DNA of 64,000 nt from Corynebacterium occultum (GTDB lineage: Bacteria > Actinomycetota > Actinomycetes > Mycobacteriales > Mycobacteriaceae): positions 186,001 through 250,000 of the forward strand of contig NZ_CP046455.1 in NCBI RefSeq assembly GCF_009734425.1, read 5' to 3'. Position numbers and translations under genes: made by a program. The notes under the pieces were generated by a model. It was not told the DNA's origin, did no database searches, and saw only the letters and a list, made by a program, of their open reading frames with translations. Below, one piece after another: positions 20,825 through 29,426 of the stretch. Position 1 is the first letter of the stretch; the number at the start of each line of letters is the position of its first letter.

Positions 20825-21907
20825 ATGACCGCTCCGAAGTTGACTGCACACCTGAACGAAACCACCACCACCCGAGCCTGGGGCTGCACCACCGCAGGTG
20901 GTGACCTGGAACCGCTGAACATTGAGCGACGTGCGCTGCGTGAAAATGACGTCCGCATCGCCATCGAATACTCCGGCATCTGCCACTCCGACATCCACAC
21001 CGTCCGAGGTGACTGGGGCGAGCGGAAGTACCCCCTGGTCCCGGGACATGAAATTATCGGCCGGGTGGAAGCCGTGGGCGCGGCAGTGGAAAAACACCGC
21101 GTCGGCGACCGGGTGGGCGTGGGCTGCTTCATCAACTCCTGTGGTGACTGCGAGGCCTGCCGCGCCGGGGAGGAGAGCTACTGCGCCAACGGTGCCGTCC
21201 TCACCTACGGTTCCCAGGACCGGTACACCGACCACGAGTACAGTCAGGGTGGTTATTCCCAGCAGATCGTGGTGCAGGAATCCTTCGTGGTCAGCGTGCC
21301 CGAATCCCTGGACCCGGCGGCCGCCACCCCACTGCTCTGCGCCGGCATCACCACCTACTCCCCGCTGAAGCGCTGGGGTGCGGGCCCCGGCAAGAAGGTC
21401 GCCATCATCGGCCTGGGTGGGTTGGGGCATGTGGCGGTGAAGATTGCGGTGGCGATGGGTGCGGAAGTCACCGTATTCTCCCACTCCACCGCCAAGCGGG
21501 AGGATGCGCTGCGTTTCGGTGCCCATGAGCATGTCTCCACCGCCGATGAGAGCTTCGCCGCGACCCACCGCGAAAGCTTCGACCTGATCCTCAACACCGT
21601 CTCCGTCGACCTGGACATCGACGCCTACCTCAACCTGCTGCGTCTCGACGGTGCGCTGGTGCTGCTCGGCCTGCCGGCCAAGCCGCTGTCCGCGAAAACC
21701 CGTACCTTCACCGGCCGTCGCCGCGTGCTCACCGGCTCCCTGGTCGGCGGCATCCCCGAAACCCAGGAAATGCTCGACTTCTGCGCCGCGCACGGGGTCA
21801 CCGCCGAAATTGAGCTTATCGACGCCGCCGAGATCAACGATGCCTACCAGCGCACCGTGGACTCCCAGGTGCGTTACCGCTTCGTCATCGACGCCACCAC
21901 CTTCTAG
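20825..21907 (+). CDS. Zinc-dependent alcohol dehydrogenase (CAD/YahK-like)
   Basis: A 360-residue medium-chain zinc alcohol dehydrogenase. Catalytic zinc ligands are in GICHSDIH and GHEIIG. The structural zinc loop is CGDCEACRAGEESYC, and the nucleotide fold has GLGGLGHVAVK followed by FSHSTAKRED, which suggests NADP(H). The closest type is the cinnamyl-alcohol/YahK aldehyde reductase group. ATG 20825 is supported by a leaderless promoter box. Likely role: interconversion of aldehydes and alcohols; the natural substrate cannot be stated. Confidence 0.87.
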   Translation: MTAPKLTAHLNETTTTRAWGCTTAGGDLEPLNIERRALRENDVRIAIEYSGICHSDIHTVRGDWGERKYPLVPGHEIIGRVEAVGAAVEKHRVGDRVGVGCFINSCGDCEACRAGEESYCANGAVLTYGSQDRYTDHEYSQGGYSQQIVVQESFVVSVPESLDPAAATPLLCAGITTYSPLKRWGAGPGKKVAIIGLGGLGHVAVKIAVAMGAEVTVFSHSTAKREDALRFGAHEHVSTADESFAATHRESFDLILNTVSVDLDIDAYLNLLRLDGALVLLGLPAKPLSAKTRTFTGRRRVLTGSLVGGIPETQEMLDFCAAHGVTAEIELIDAAEINDAYQRTVDSQVRYRFVIDATTF

Positions 21908-21943
21908 CAACACTTCAGGGGTGGGTTGTGTCAGGATGAAAAC

Positions 21944-23068
21944 GTGGTGCAACCCCGGGAACACATCGATGCGACCCTGATCGCCGCCGACCCCTCAGAG
22001 CAGACACCGGAGAAACTCCGGAACCTGCGTCGGGTCGGTTGGCGCTATGCCTTCAAAAGAGTCGCCCGGGACTTCCTCGCGGAAAGCCTGCCTGACCTCG
22101 CCGCCCTGCTCACCTACTACTCAGTGCTTTCCCTGGCACCTGCACTGCTGGTGGTCTACTCCCTGATCACCCTGGTGCTGGCCAGCGACGCCTTCGAGAT
22201 CATCAGCCGGGTGGAAGAATTTGTGCTCCGGAATGTGCCGCAGGAACAGCAGGAGCTGGCCTTGAGTGTGGTTGCTGCGGTGGCAGGTTCCGCCGCTGGT
22301 GGCCGGGTCGCCCTGATCATCGGTGTGCTGGTGGCGATGTGGACCTCCTCCACCTATGTCCGGGCCTTCAGCCGCTGTGCCAATACCATCTACAACCGGG
22401 TGGAGGGCCGCGGACTGATCCGCCAGGCCCTGGAAATGCTGCTGACCAACATCGGGCTGCTCATCGGCACCGTCCTGATCCTGGTGTCCCTGGTCATCAA
22501 TGACACCCTGGTGGATCGGTTGCTTGCCCCCATCGCAGAACCCCTGCGGCTGGTGTGGCTGGTGAATTATCTCAGCGAAACCTTCCTGCCGATCTGGGTA
22601 TGGGCGAAATGGCCGGTCATTCTGGTGCTGCTCATCGGCCTGGTCGCCGTCCTCTACCACTTCGCACCCAATGTTAAACCGGTACGTTTCCGCTTGTTGA
22701 GTGGCGGTTCAGGCACCGCCGTCCTCGGTGTCCTCTTGGTGGGTGTGCTGGTGAACATCTACTTCAACCACTTCGCCAGCTACAACTCCTATGGTGCAGT
22801 CGGTTCCGTGATGGCACTGCTGATCGGCATCTGGCTGATGAATCTGATGCTGCTGCTCGGGGTGAAGATCGACGCCGAAATCAGTCGGGCCCGGCAACTG
22901 CAGGCCGGGATCCCCGCCGAGGTCCACAACCTGACGCCGCCCCGCTCCATCACCCGGATCACCGGAATGAAACTCGCCCAGCAGAAGTTGACCGCCGAGG
23001 GCCGGGAATTCCGGGAAGCGGCAGGGGAGGAACGAGAAGCAGAGGAAGCGGAGGAGGATCTGCATTAG
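21944..23068 (+). CDS. YihY/BrkB-family inner-membrane protein
   Basis: A 374-residue polytopic membrane protein with about six helices and the YihY/BrkB signatures AALLTYYSVLSLAPALLVVYS, MWTSSTYVRAF and SYGAVGSVMALLIGIWLMN. The C-terminus is a highly charged Glu-rich tail. Molecular function of the family is not established. GTG 21944 is chosen because AGGA lies 7 nt upstream; an upstream TTG is less plausible. Confidence 0.82.
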   Translation: MVQPREHIDATLIAADPSEQTPEKLRNLRRVGWRYAFKRVARDFLAESLPDLAALLTYYSVLSLAPALLVVYSLITLVLASDAFEIISRVEEFVLRNVPQEQQELALSVVAAVAGSAAGGRVALIIGVLVAMWTSSTYVRAFSRCANTIYNRVEGRGLIRQALEMLLTNIGLLIGTVLILVSLVINDTLVDRLLAPIAEPLRLVWLVNYLSETFLPIWVWAKWPVILVLLIGLVAVLYHFAPNVKPVRFRLLSGGSGTAVLGVLLVGVLVNIYFNHFASYNSYGAVGSVMALLIGIWLMNLMLLLGVKIDAEISRARQLQAGIPAEVHNLTPPRSITRITGMKLAQQKLTAEGREFREAAGEEREAEEAEEDLH

Positions 23069-23071
23069 GGT
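23066..23071 (+). promoter_or_regulatory. -10 box of a probable leaderless promoter (secreted hydrolase-fold protein)
   Basis: TAGGGT overlaps the stop codon of the YihY gene and ends 7 nt before ATG 23079. Confidence 0.45.
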
Positions 23072-23078
23072 GCTGGGT

Positions 23079-23945
23079 ATGAGGAAAATAGCCGCCGCCC
23101 TGCTCAGCTTCACGCTCGCTCTCTCCGCTGCCCCGGCAGCCGCCGCGATCACCCTGAATCCCGGTGCCGTCCCATCCCGCACCCAGATCACCCTGCAGAT
23201 CGGTGGCCAGCAGTTCTCCACCCCGAACTCCGGGGAGTCCCGCCCCGCGCTTTCCCTCTCCAAGCTCTACCTCGGCCACTGGGTGCTGCACCATGGCGCA
23301 CCGGAGGATAAGGCGAAGGTGGAGCACATGATCCGGGTTTCCGATGATGGAGTGGCCAGCCAGTTGGAACGCACGTACCCCAGTGCCATCCCCGACACCA
23401 TCGCCGCTTTCGGACTGGGGCAGACCCGCCATAACGGTTATTGGGGAAACACCTCCACCAGCAGCAATGATGTGGCACGCTTCGTGGCGGAAACTCGCAA
23501 TGATCCGGTCTCCGCGCCGCTGTTCAACGGCATGGCCACGGCTTCCCCGGTGGCCGCTGACGGGTATGCCCAGGACTTCGGGACAGCTCGGGTGGCGGGG
23601 GTGCAGGGCACTAAGTTCGGCTGGTCCGATGACCGCAACGTCCACGCCACCGTCTCCTACGGCCCCGGTTTCACCATCGCGGCGAACACCTACGGCACCC
23701 CGGCGGCCCACACCGCAGATGTGCTGGGTGCGATCATCGGGGCACCGGTGATCCCCACATCACCGGGGGCTCCCAGCTCCCCGGGCACCCGGGAACTGTA
23801 CCTGGGCTCCACCAGTATTCCGGCCATCACCGGAGCCGAGCTTAAGGCGAAGGTGGCCTGCCAGGATCCGCATAACCTGCGCCAGGTGATCCCGAATGAG
23901 CTGCTGGTGCCCACGGCCCTCAGTGATGCGGTGCCCGCCTGCTGA
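23079..23945 (+). CDS. Secreted beta-lactamase-fold serine hydrolase-like protein
   Basis: A 288-residue exported protein. A Sec signal peptide (MRKIAAALLSFTLALSAAPA) is followed by a domain with motifs of the beta-lactamase/DD-peptidase superfamily: S59-L-S-K62 as SxxK, VSDDGVAS where SxN/SDN would be, and GTKFGWSDD resembling the KTG strand. The C-terminal extension contains a Cys pair. It could be a cell-wall hydrolase or a degenerate homologue; the motifs deviate enough that activity is uncertain. It abuts the convergent alpha/beta hydrolase gene with no gap. Confidence 0.65.
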   Translation: MRKIAAALLSFTLALSAAPAAAAITLNPGAVPSRTQITLQIGGQQFSTPNSGESRPALSLSKLYLGHWVLHHGAPEDKAKVEHMIRVSDDGVASQLERTYPSAIPDTIAAFGLGQTRHNGYWGNTSTSSNDVARFVAETRNDPVSAPLFNGMATASPVAADGYAQDFGTARVAGVQGTKFGWSDDRNVHATVSYGPGFTIAANTYGTPAAHTADVLGAIIGAPVIPTSPGAPSSPGTRELYLGSTSIPAITGAELKAKVACQDPHNLRQVIPNELLVPTALSDAVPAC

Positions 23946-24833
23946 TCAGCCGCGGAGGAACTCGGCGATATCGCGGACCTTCTCCCGGGCCACCGCGGGC
24001 GTCGATACGCGGTGCCTGGACACATACTCCGCGACGGTGACCTGCTCAGCCCCCGCCAACCCCTCAGGTCGGGCGGCGATCTCATCCTGCAGGGCGATCT
24101 GCACCAGGGTGCGCGGCCACTCACCGACCTCCGGGATGGCATGGTCGCCGCGGATCTCCTCGGGTAGCTTCGCCACGGAACCCAGATCCGGGAAGGTCAG
24201 CACCAGGGAATCAAAATGCTTCGCCGCCAGGACGGCAAGTGCCGCACCAGAGGAATAACCCCAACCGGCCAGGCTGCTGGCGTTATGGTGATGGGCGAAA
24301 CCCACCGCCTTCGCCACGGATTCCAGCATCGCATCAATGTTGTGACCCGGGGCCAGCGGATGATCCAGGTCCAGGATGGTGGTGCCGGAAAGCTCCGCGG
24401 CGGCGGCCACCTCCGGACGCCAGGAGAACTCGAGGGCATCCCCGGAGCCACGCCACCAACCACCACTGTGGAAAGAAATTGCCCAGGCACCACTCGGGTT
24501 GGAGGGAATGAACTTCCGGGCCCCGATCTCCGGAACCTCAGCGACATCCACATCCCCGATGTAGGCCACACCCGGCATGGTGTGGTCCACTGCAGAACCC
24601 AACATCAGCATGGCGGTGTGGGTGATACGGTCCGGCAGCCTGGCGATATAGGAGTCCGCCGGATCAGGGTCTCCGGCACCACCGGCCCAGGGCGGGGTGA
24701 AATCAGGCAGCTCATAGTGGGCATCGAGATAGGACGCGATCTGCTCCAGCTGCTGTTCGGGGGAAAGCTCACCCTCGTGGCCACCGACCCGGAATTCTTC
24801 ACGACTTTGACTCTGCGGGGTATTTTCGCTCAT
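23946..24833 (-). CDS. Alpha/beta hydrolase (HSL/esterase-like)
   Basis: A 295-residue cytosolic hydrolase. The HGG-type oxyanion segment is FHSGGWWRGSGD, and the nucleophile elbow is GYSSGAAL. LDLDHPLAPGH resembles the segment following the oxyanion loop in hormone-sensitive-lipase-like enzymes. The catalytic His cannot be fixed confidently. Substrate unknown. The ATG is preceded by a TAGGCT box at 6 nt, indicating a leaderless message. Confidence 0.72.
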   Translation of the reverse strand: MSENTPQSQSREEFRVGGHEGELSPEQQLEQIASYLDAHYELPDFTPPWAGGAGDPDPADSYIARLPDRITHTAMLMLGSAVDHTMPGVAYIGDVDVAEVPEIGARKFIPSNPSGAWAISFHSGGWWRGSGDALEFSWRPEVAAAAELSGTTILDLDHPLAPGHNIDAMLESVAKAVGFAHHHNASSLAGWGYSSGAALAVLAAKHFDSLVLTFPDLGSVAKLPEEIRGDHAIPEVGEWPRTLVQIALQDEIAARPEGLAGAEQVTVAEYVSRHRVSTPAVAREKVRDIAEFLRG

Positions 24834-24839
24834 GCCCCC

Positions 24840-24845
24840 AGCCTA
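24840..24845 (-). promoter_or_regulatory. -10 box of a probable leaderless promoter (alpha/beta hydrolase)
   Basis: On the minus strand TAGGCT ends 6 nt before ATG 24833, with no Shine-Dalgarno sequence between. Confidence 0.4.
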
Positions 24846-24993
24846 GTGATCCCCGGTAGCCGGGGGAGACCACTTTCCGGCTGCTTCAGTGCCCAGGGGA
24901 AAGGGGGGCCGCGCCGCAGGGGAAATGTCATTAGTCTGGGGTCTGAGGCCGGTCATGAGATGCCGGATCTGGAACTGCTGAAGGAGTACCGAC

Positions 24994-25632
24994 GTGAGCG
25001 GAATTGCCGAGATCTTTGATGCGCAACTGAATCCCGGGAAAGAGGAGGTCGCCCGCATCTATGGTGGTCTGAACACCCTCCTCGGGTCCTACCGGCTGGT
25101 GGACACCGTTGATGGTGAAGTTGGTATTGAGGTGCTGATCGGCCGCGACATCGACAACCGCCTGGTGCAGATGCCGTTGAGCTACCGCCCCGCCGAACTC
25201 GCCCCGGAACACACGCTCACCGAGATAGAGCACAGCGTGCTCGGCCGCCGCTGGGTCAGCAATGCCCTCGGTGATCCGGTGGCGGTCCGTGAATTCATCC
25301 GCACCATCCTCACCGGTGACGATGGCGCGACCTACAGCAATGGGACGACCCCCCTGGTCGACATCCGGGGAGCTGGCTCCTACTACGCCCCGGAAGCCCG
25401 GATCGGAGAGGTGAAACTCGAGGAAGTCACCCGTCAGCGTGCCGTGGGCACCGTGGTGATCAATGATCTGGTCCGTTCCTTTGTCCTGCGCCTGCCCGGA
25501 ATCCTGGGTGAGAAGAAGTCCAGCGGCGTGGATTATGATGCCGCCCGCATGCACCTCAGGGGCACCAGTGAAGAGGCCCCGGAGAAGGTGCTACGGGTGG
25601 CGGAACTCTTCTGGCGGGATATGGAGCGCTAA
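24994..25632 (+). CDS. Stand-alone maltokinase N-terminal-cap-like protein
   Basis: A 212-residue protein similar to the N-terminal cap domain of actinobacterial maltokinases (Mak_N_cap). It shows VQMPLSYRPAEL, EHSVLGRRWVSNALGDPV and a beta-rich C-terminal part. No kinase domain follows it; the gene ends where the IS5-type element begins 38 nt later. GTG 24994 has AAGGAG 7 nt upstream. Stand-alone cap proteins occur in actinobacteria, but their function is unknown. The frame ends with a normal stop, so there is no direct sign that the insertion truncated it. Confidence 0.65.
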   Translation: MSGIAEIFDAQLNPGKEEVARIYGGLNTLLGSYRLVDTVDGEVGIEVLIGRDIDNRLVQMPLSYRPAELAPEHTLTEIEHSVLGRRWVSNALGDPVAVREFIRTILTGDDGATYSNGTTPLVDIRGAGSYYAPEARIGEVKLEEVTRQRAVGTVVINDLVRSFVLRLPGILGEKKSSGVDYDAARMHLRGTSEEAPEKVLRVAELFWRDMER

Positions 25633-25670
25633 AACCGCTGGTGCTACTCGAACACCCTGGTGGGTTTCTA

Positions 25671-26674
25671 GGTCCTGTTACGAAAGTCGTTTGAGCCAGC
25701 GATCGATGTTCGCGATCCGGACGGTGGCTTCGAACCGGACAGCGAGTTTGTCGTACCGGGTGGCTACCCCACGTTTGTGCTTGAGCGCATTGAAACACCG
25801 CTCCACCACATTCCGGGCTTTGTAGATTTCGGCATCAAACGCCGGGGGTCGTCCACCCCGGTGACCACGGTCTTTACGGTGTTTGACCTGGTCATCCTTG
25901 ACCGGGATCGTGGTCTTGATGCCCCTACGGCGCAGATGCGCCCTAATCGCCCGGGAGGAATAGGCCTTGTCCGCCATCACCCGGTTCGGTCGCGTTCGCG
26001 GCCGGCCCCGTCCGGGCCTGTTGACCTTAACCCGGCCCAGTACCTCGGTCAGTTGCGGGGCATCCCCGGCTTGTCCTGCGGTGATAGTAAATGATACTGA
26101 CTGCAGGTAGCGATCGCAGGCCAGGTGAATCTTGGTGGAAAACCCACCGCGGGACCGGCCCAACGCGTGATCAGCGGGTTCACCCTCAACGCGCTCGAAT
26201 GAGTCACGCCGTGCCCCGGCGGCATGGACATGCGCCCTGCTGGTGGTGGAGTCAACGGCCAGATCCCAGCCGAATTTGCCCTGCTCATCGGCCTTCGACT
26301 GGAGCTGTTCCTCAATACACAACCATGTTCCGGACAGCTGCCAGGACCGAAACAATGCGTAGACCCGCCACCACGGGCCGTAACGGTCGGGGACGTCCCG
26401 CCAGGGACAACCGATACGGATCCGGTGTCGAATGCCGTTGATCAGGTCGCGCAGTCGATAGCGACACGGCCGACCCTGGCGTGTTGGTGCTGGTAGTAGA
26501 GGTTTCAGTACATTCCATTGGCGTCGGTGAGGTCGTGGCGGGTTTCAACGTTTAGGGTAGACAAGTAGAGCTCCTGTGGCAGCGAGATTGGGTTGGTACC
26601 TTCTTCGCTACACGGGAGTTCCCTTATTGTGTGTCACCGCCACACCCTTCAGCACCGACTTTCGTAACAGGACC
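25671..26674 (-). mobile_element. IS5-family insertion sequence (IS427-like), inactivated
   Basis: An element of about 1.0 kb bounded by perfect 19-bp terminal inverted repeats (GGTCCTGTTACGAAAGTCG at 25671-25689 and its complement at 26656-26674). It is flanked by TA on both sides (25669-25670 and 26675-26676), consistent with a short target duplication. It carries a single transposase gene on the minus strand with a frameshift near its start. Intact ends suggest fairly recent insertion, even though the coding frame is broken. Confidence 0.88.
25678..26564 (-). pseudogene. IS5-family transposase, frameshifted near codon 16
   Basis: A DDE transposase of the IS5 family. TTG 26564 has AGGAG upstream and reads STLNVETRHDLTDA, then runs into a stop. 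One base appears to be lost at about 26519-26523, because the next frame continues with QWNVLKPLLPAPTRQGRPCR and LINGIRHRIRIGCPWRDVP. That frame is then open to the end and carries the catalytic segments DLAVDSTTSRAH, VMADKAYSS and VERCFNALKHKRG. The break is too early to be the programmed frameshift some IS5 elements use mid-gene. Full-length transposase is therefore unlikely unless a downstream start serves. Confidence 0.82.
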
Positions 26675-26934
26675 TAGTCGTAGTTACCAAGATTATTTTT
26701 CACTGATCGTACTGGTAGATGGCAGTCCCCCGTGCCCCCGCAAGTCAGTTCCACCCGGAGGCGAGGTTTCAGGTGCTGGACCTCCGGCCTCACCTGGCCT
26801 CTAGTCCAGGCAGGTCGGCCAGGCAGGAAATCCATACTTGGAGGTACCTTCGACTAAGGGCCCTCCAGGGATATGGGTGGCCCGTTACCCAACGAGCGGC
26901 CCCACACGCCCCCTATACTGCACTAGTATCTCAA
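26675..26934. other. Non-coding stretch between IS element and AbiE operon
   Basis: I see no convincing gene here. A short plus-strand ORF (26719-26958) has no ribosome site and no recognisable product. The last part turns abruptly AT-rich towards the AbiE promoter. No tRNA-like cloverleaf or attachment repeat was recognised. Confidence 0.5.
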
Positions 26935-27002
26935 ATAGATAGTTTTGAAGCACAATAATATCTATAATTACTTCAATAATATCAACATATGCAATAATTG
27001 AA
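26935..27002 (+). promoter_or_regulatory. AbiE promoter with two inverted repeats
   Basis: Two inverted repeats lie before the antitoxin start: ATAGATA (26935-26941) with TATCTAT (26959-26965), and TTCAAT (26972-26977) with ATTGAA (26997-27002). A consensus TATAAT (26963-26968) falls between them. AbiEi antitoxins are known to repress their own promoter by binding upstream inverted repeats, so these are good candidate operators. Confidence 0.5.
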
Positions 27003-27004
27003 TC

Positions 27005-28012
27005 ATGAAGATCGTACAAGCCACGGAGATCGTGATGGATCTCGCCGCCCAGCAATGGGGCTTGGTCACCAGCGCCCAGGCAGGAGCCGAAGGCGTTAAC
27101 GCGGTCCTACTAGGCCGTCTCGTCGATAGAGCAGTACTCACCCGCATCCGGTCCGGCGTGTACGCTGCCGAGGCCACCCCCTGGTCCCCGGCCACCAATA
27201 TCAGGGCCCAGTGGCTGGCCCTGGAACCGAAAACCATGGCAGCCGACCGGGCATCAGACACTCCGCTAGCGGTGGTCTCGCATGAATCAGCGGCAGAGCT
27301 CCATGGGATCGGTGACCTTGACAGCAACGGCATTCACTTCACTGTGGCCACCAGGCGCCAGACCCGCCAGCCGGAGGTCGTATTCCACCTCGACGCCCTG
27401 GACAGTAAGGACTGGGTAATGGTGGATGGTCTGCCGGTCACCACACCGGTGCGGACCGTGCTCGACCTGGCAAATGCCGGTCATGAACCAGATCATCTGG
27501 TCGATATGATCGGCAACATCCTCCAGGAACGTCTCGCTACCCGCGCTGAGATCCTTGATGGCCTGGCCGGCAACCCTGAGGTCCCCGGCCAGAGCTTCGG
27601 CACCAAGGCTGACCTGGAGTCGTGGCTGGATGAGCGGTTCCCTCCCCAGGAGAGCTCAGAGGAGCAGATCCTGCGGCAACGGATAGACGCAGCATTGGGC
27701 CCAGCCCTAAAGCAGATGCGCACCCTAGTCGAGCAGATGACCCCCAGCGCGACACTGGTGGCCTTGGCCCAGGAGATAGTCCGCAACTCCCACCTCTATT
27801 CGCAGGGGAACACATCGCGTCCGGGAACAATACGAAGCGAGGACTGGGCGTCGATGGCCGCAAAAATAATGGAGCACAACGGCACGTTCTCGGACCTGCC
27901 CCAGTCGTGGGCAGCTATCGGCAACGACCTGGGGGAATCCCTGACCGCGCCCCCTGACCTTGAAGGACAGCTGCGCAAGGAAGACGACAAAGACACAGGA
28001 GATTCTAGGTGA
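27005..28012 (+). CDS. abiEi: AbiEi-type antitoxin / transcriptional repressor
   Basis: A 335-residue antitoxin of the type IV AbiE system. The N-terminal winged helix (about 10-60: LAAQQWGLVTSAQAGAEGV...RLVDRAVLTRIRSGVY) is the AbiEi_4 DNA-binding module. The central part (VSHESAAELHGIGDL, PVTTPVRTVLDLANAG) is the usual AbiEi antitoxin core. The C-terminal third is more variable. It overlaps the toxin gene by four bases (GTGA), the tight coupling expected for a toxin-antitoxin pair. It lies between two IS elements in a visibly different base-composition zone, consistent with horizontal acquisition. Confidence 0.85.
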   Translation: MKIVQATEIVMDLAAQQWGLVTSAQAGAEGVNAVLLGRLVDRAVLTRIRSGVYAAEATPWSPATNIRAQWLALEPKTMAADRASDTPLAVVSHESAAELHGIGDLDSNGIHFTVATRRQTRQPEVVFHLDALDSKDWVMVDGLPVTTPVRTVLDLANAGHEPDHLVDMIGNILQERLATRAEILDGLAGNPEVPGQSFGTKADLESWLDERFPPQESSEEQILRQRIDAALGPALKQMRTLVEQMTPSATLVALAQEIVRNSHLYSQGNTSRPGTIRSEDWASMAAKIMEHNGTFSDLPQSWAAIGNDLGESLTAPPDLEGQLRKEDDKDTGDSR

Positions 28013-28926
28013 GTGAGCCGAAAAGCCGGCATGGGCAAATCAAGCACGGGCTACAGAAGGACAGTCGCGACCACGGCTTGGCGATGAATGATGTCTACAA
28101 CCGCTTCTTCCGGGAACTGTTCCTCGGCAAACTAGGATCTCGTGACCAGGGCTGGGTGCTTAAAGGCGGCACGAACCTGCACTGCCGGATCCCCGATGCC
28201 CGGACCACCCGGGATTTAGATCTCTACCGCCAGGATGACCCCACCTCCTACCGGGATGCCGCGAAAGATCTGATCGAGAGCATGGACGGGACCAAGATCG
28301 GCCCCTACCTCTTCCAGGTCACCGAACCGAAGAGGCAAACAGTCTCTGGGACCATCGACAGTATCCAGCTGACCGTTCATGTCTTCCAGGGCGTGAGCAA
28401 ACTCCTGCAGTTTCATATTGATGTCAGCGGTGACCTGCGGGTCCCGGCCGTGACCGAGACGATCACGGTGGAACGCTCGGACAGTCTCGACCTGGCATTT
28501 ATAGGCCGGGAGTACACGATCCGGTCCTATCCGATCGAAAACCAGGTCGCTGACAAGGTCTGCGCGATGTATAAGATCCACGACTTGGGGGTCTCGACCC
28601 GGTACCGCGATCTCTACGACATTGCCCTGATCGCCCTCTCTCTCGAGGTCAAGGGGGAAGAACTTGCCCAGGCGCTGCGAGCCCAGGAGAAGATCCGGGG
28701 CATTTCCCTGCCACAGGCAATGCATCTGCCCGGGCCTAAATGGGAGAAGGGATATGCGGGGTTGAACAAGAACTCCCCGTACCTGCGCGCAGAGATCACC
28801 GCGGTGGCAGATGCCCTACAGGTTGCCAAGGCCCTGGTTGACCCGATGTTGTCCGCCACGAACGCAGTTATGGGCACCTGGTCGCCGGAGCAGCAATGCT
28901 GGCTCTGGGACCCCACGCCCCCGTGA
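28009..28926 (+). CDS. abiEii: AbiEii-type nucleotidyltransferase toxin
   Basis: A 305-residue toxin of the AbiEii/MenT-like nucleotidyltransferase family. The signature motifs are present: WVLKGGTNL (Lys52-Gly-Gly) and TTRDLDLY (Asp69, Asp71), then YPIENQVADKVCAMY and TRYRDLYDIALIA. Such toxins transfer nucleotides to targets such as tRNA acceptor ends and cause reversible growth arrest or phage abortive infection. The start is GTG 28009, overlapping abiEi. All key residues seen in the family are intact, so a working pair is plausible. Confidence 0.85.
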   Translation: MSEPKSRHGQIKHGLQKDSRDHGLAMNDVYNRFFRELFLGKLGSRDQGWVLKGGTNLHCRIPDARTTRDLDLYRQDDPTSYRDAAKDLIESMDGTKIGPYLFQVTEPKRQTVSGTIDSIQLTVHVFQGVSKLLQFHIDVSGDLRVPAVTETITVERSDSLDLAFIGREYTIRSYPIENQVADKVCAMYKIHDLGVSTRYRDLYDIALIALSLEVKGEELAQALRAQEKIRGISLPQAMHLPGPKWEKGYAGLNKNSPYLRAEITAVADALQVAKALVDPMLSATNAVMGTWSPEQQCWLWDPTPP

Positions 28927-29093
28927 TAGGCGGCGCATTCCGGCACTTCGCTGGCGGCTGTCGCCACAGATCCGGGTCACACATCCGAGGCCGACAGCAC
29001 CACCTCGCCCACCTTGACCCAAGAGCACAAGCACTTCCCGGGACGGCAGCGCCGTGGTCATTGAAATGGTGAAGGGAACAACCTCAAAAAATA

Positions 29094-29105
29094 GAACTTA
29101 TGTTC
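29094..29105. promoter_or_regulatory. SOS/LexA-type operator
   Basis: GAAC-TTAT-GTTC is a perfect match to the GAAC-N4-GTTC core of Gram-positive LexA boxes. It ends one base before the ATG of a small ORF, so LexA bound here would cover the start of transcription or translation. Confidence 0.55.
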
Positions 29106-29106
29106 C

Positions 29107-29256
29107 ATGATTGAGTGCATGGATACCACCCCGAAGGCATTTCGCCTCGTTCCCGCTTCTGACCTGAGCACCTATCGAGCCTGCGATGTTCCCGACGAAG
29201 ACGAAGACGATGGCCAGCTTGACGAGGTACCCTCCGTCGACATCAACGACTTATAA
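29107..29256 (+). CDS. Small acidic ORF under an SOS-type box
   Basis: A 49-codon ORF reading MIECMDTTPKAFRLVPASDL and continuing through a strongly acidic stretch (DVPDEDEDDGQLDEVP) to DINDL. A second ATG at 29119 shortens it by four residues. There is no classical ribosome site; with the SOS box immediately upstream it would be leaderless or nearly so. I do not recognise the protein. Nothing downstream resembles a translesion polymerase, the frequent partner of such small SOS proteins. It could be a real induced peptide or a remnant. Confidence 0.45.
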   Translation: MIECMDTTPKAFRLVPASDLSTYRACDVPDEDEDDGQLDEVPSVDINDL

Positions 29257-29321
29257 GGGACCCGACCCTACAGACAGTCGACACCATCGCCGCAGTACGT
29301 CATAGCGTTGTTATATTTGAC

Positions 29322-29337
29322 GTTGTAGCGCTACAAC
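29322..29337. repeat. 16-bp perfect palindrome (operator-like)
   Basis: GTTGTAGCGCTACAAC is fully self-complementary and sits in an AT-rich promoter-like stretch. About 40 bp later a ribosome-site-like GGGAGGCGAGGGG precedes an ATG at about 29378 whose frame closes after 20 codons (MKPIFYPPTSGFQMCLCDIQ). The arrangement looks like the operator and beginning of a regulator or toxin-antitoxin gene that has since been lost. Confidence 0.4.
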
Positions 29338-29426
29338 ATACGTATGTTTAGGCACCTGGGAGGCGAGGGGTCCGTTATGAAACCCATCTTCTATCCCCCT
29401 ACCAGCGGTTTTCAGATGTGTTTATG

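Noticed and set aside
26719..26958. 79-codon ORF between the IS5-type element and abiEi
   Set aside because: No ribosome site, no recognisable protein, and it runs into the abiE operator region.
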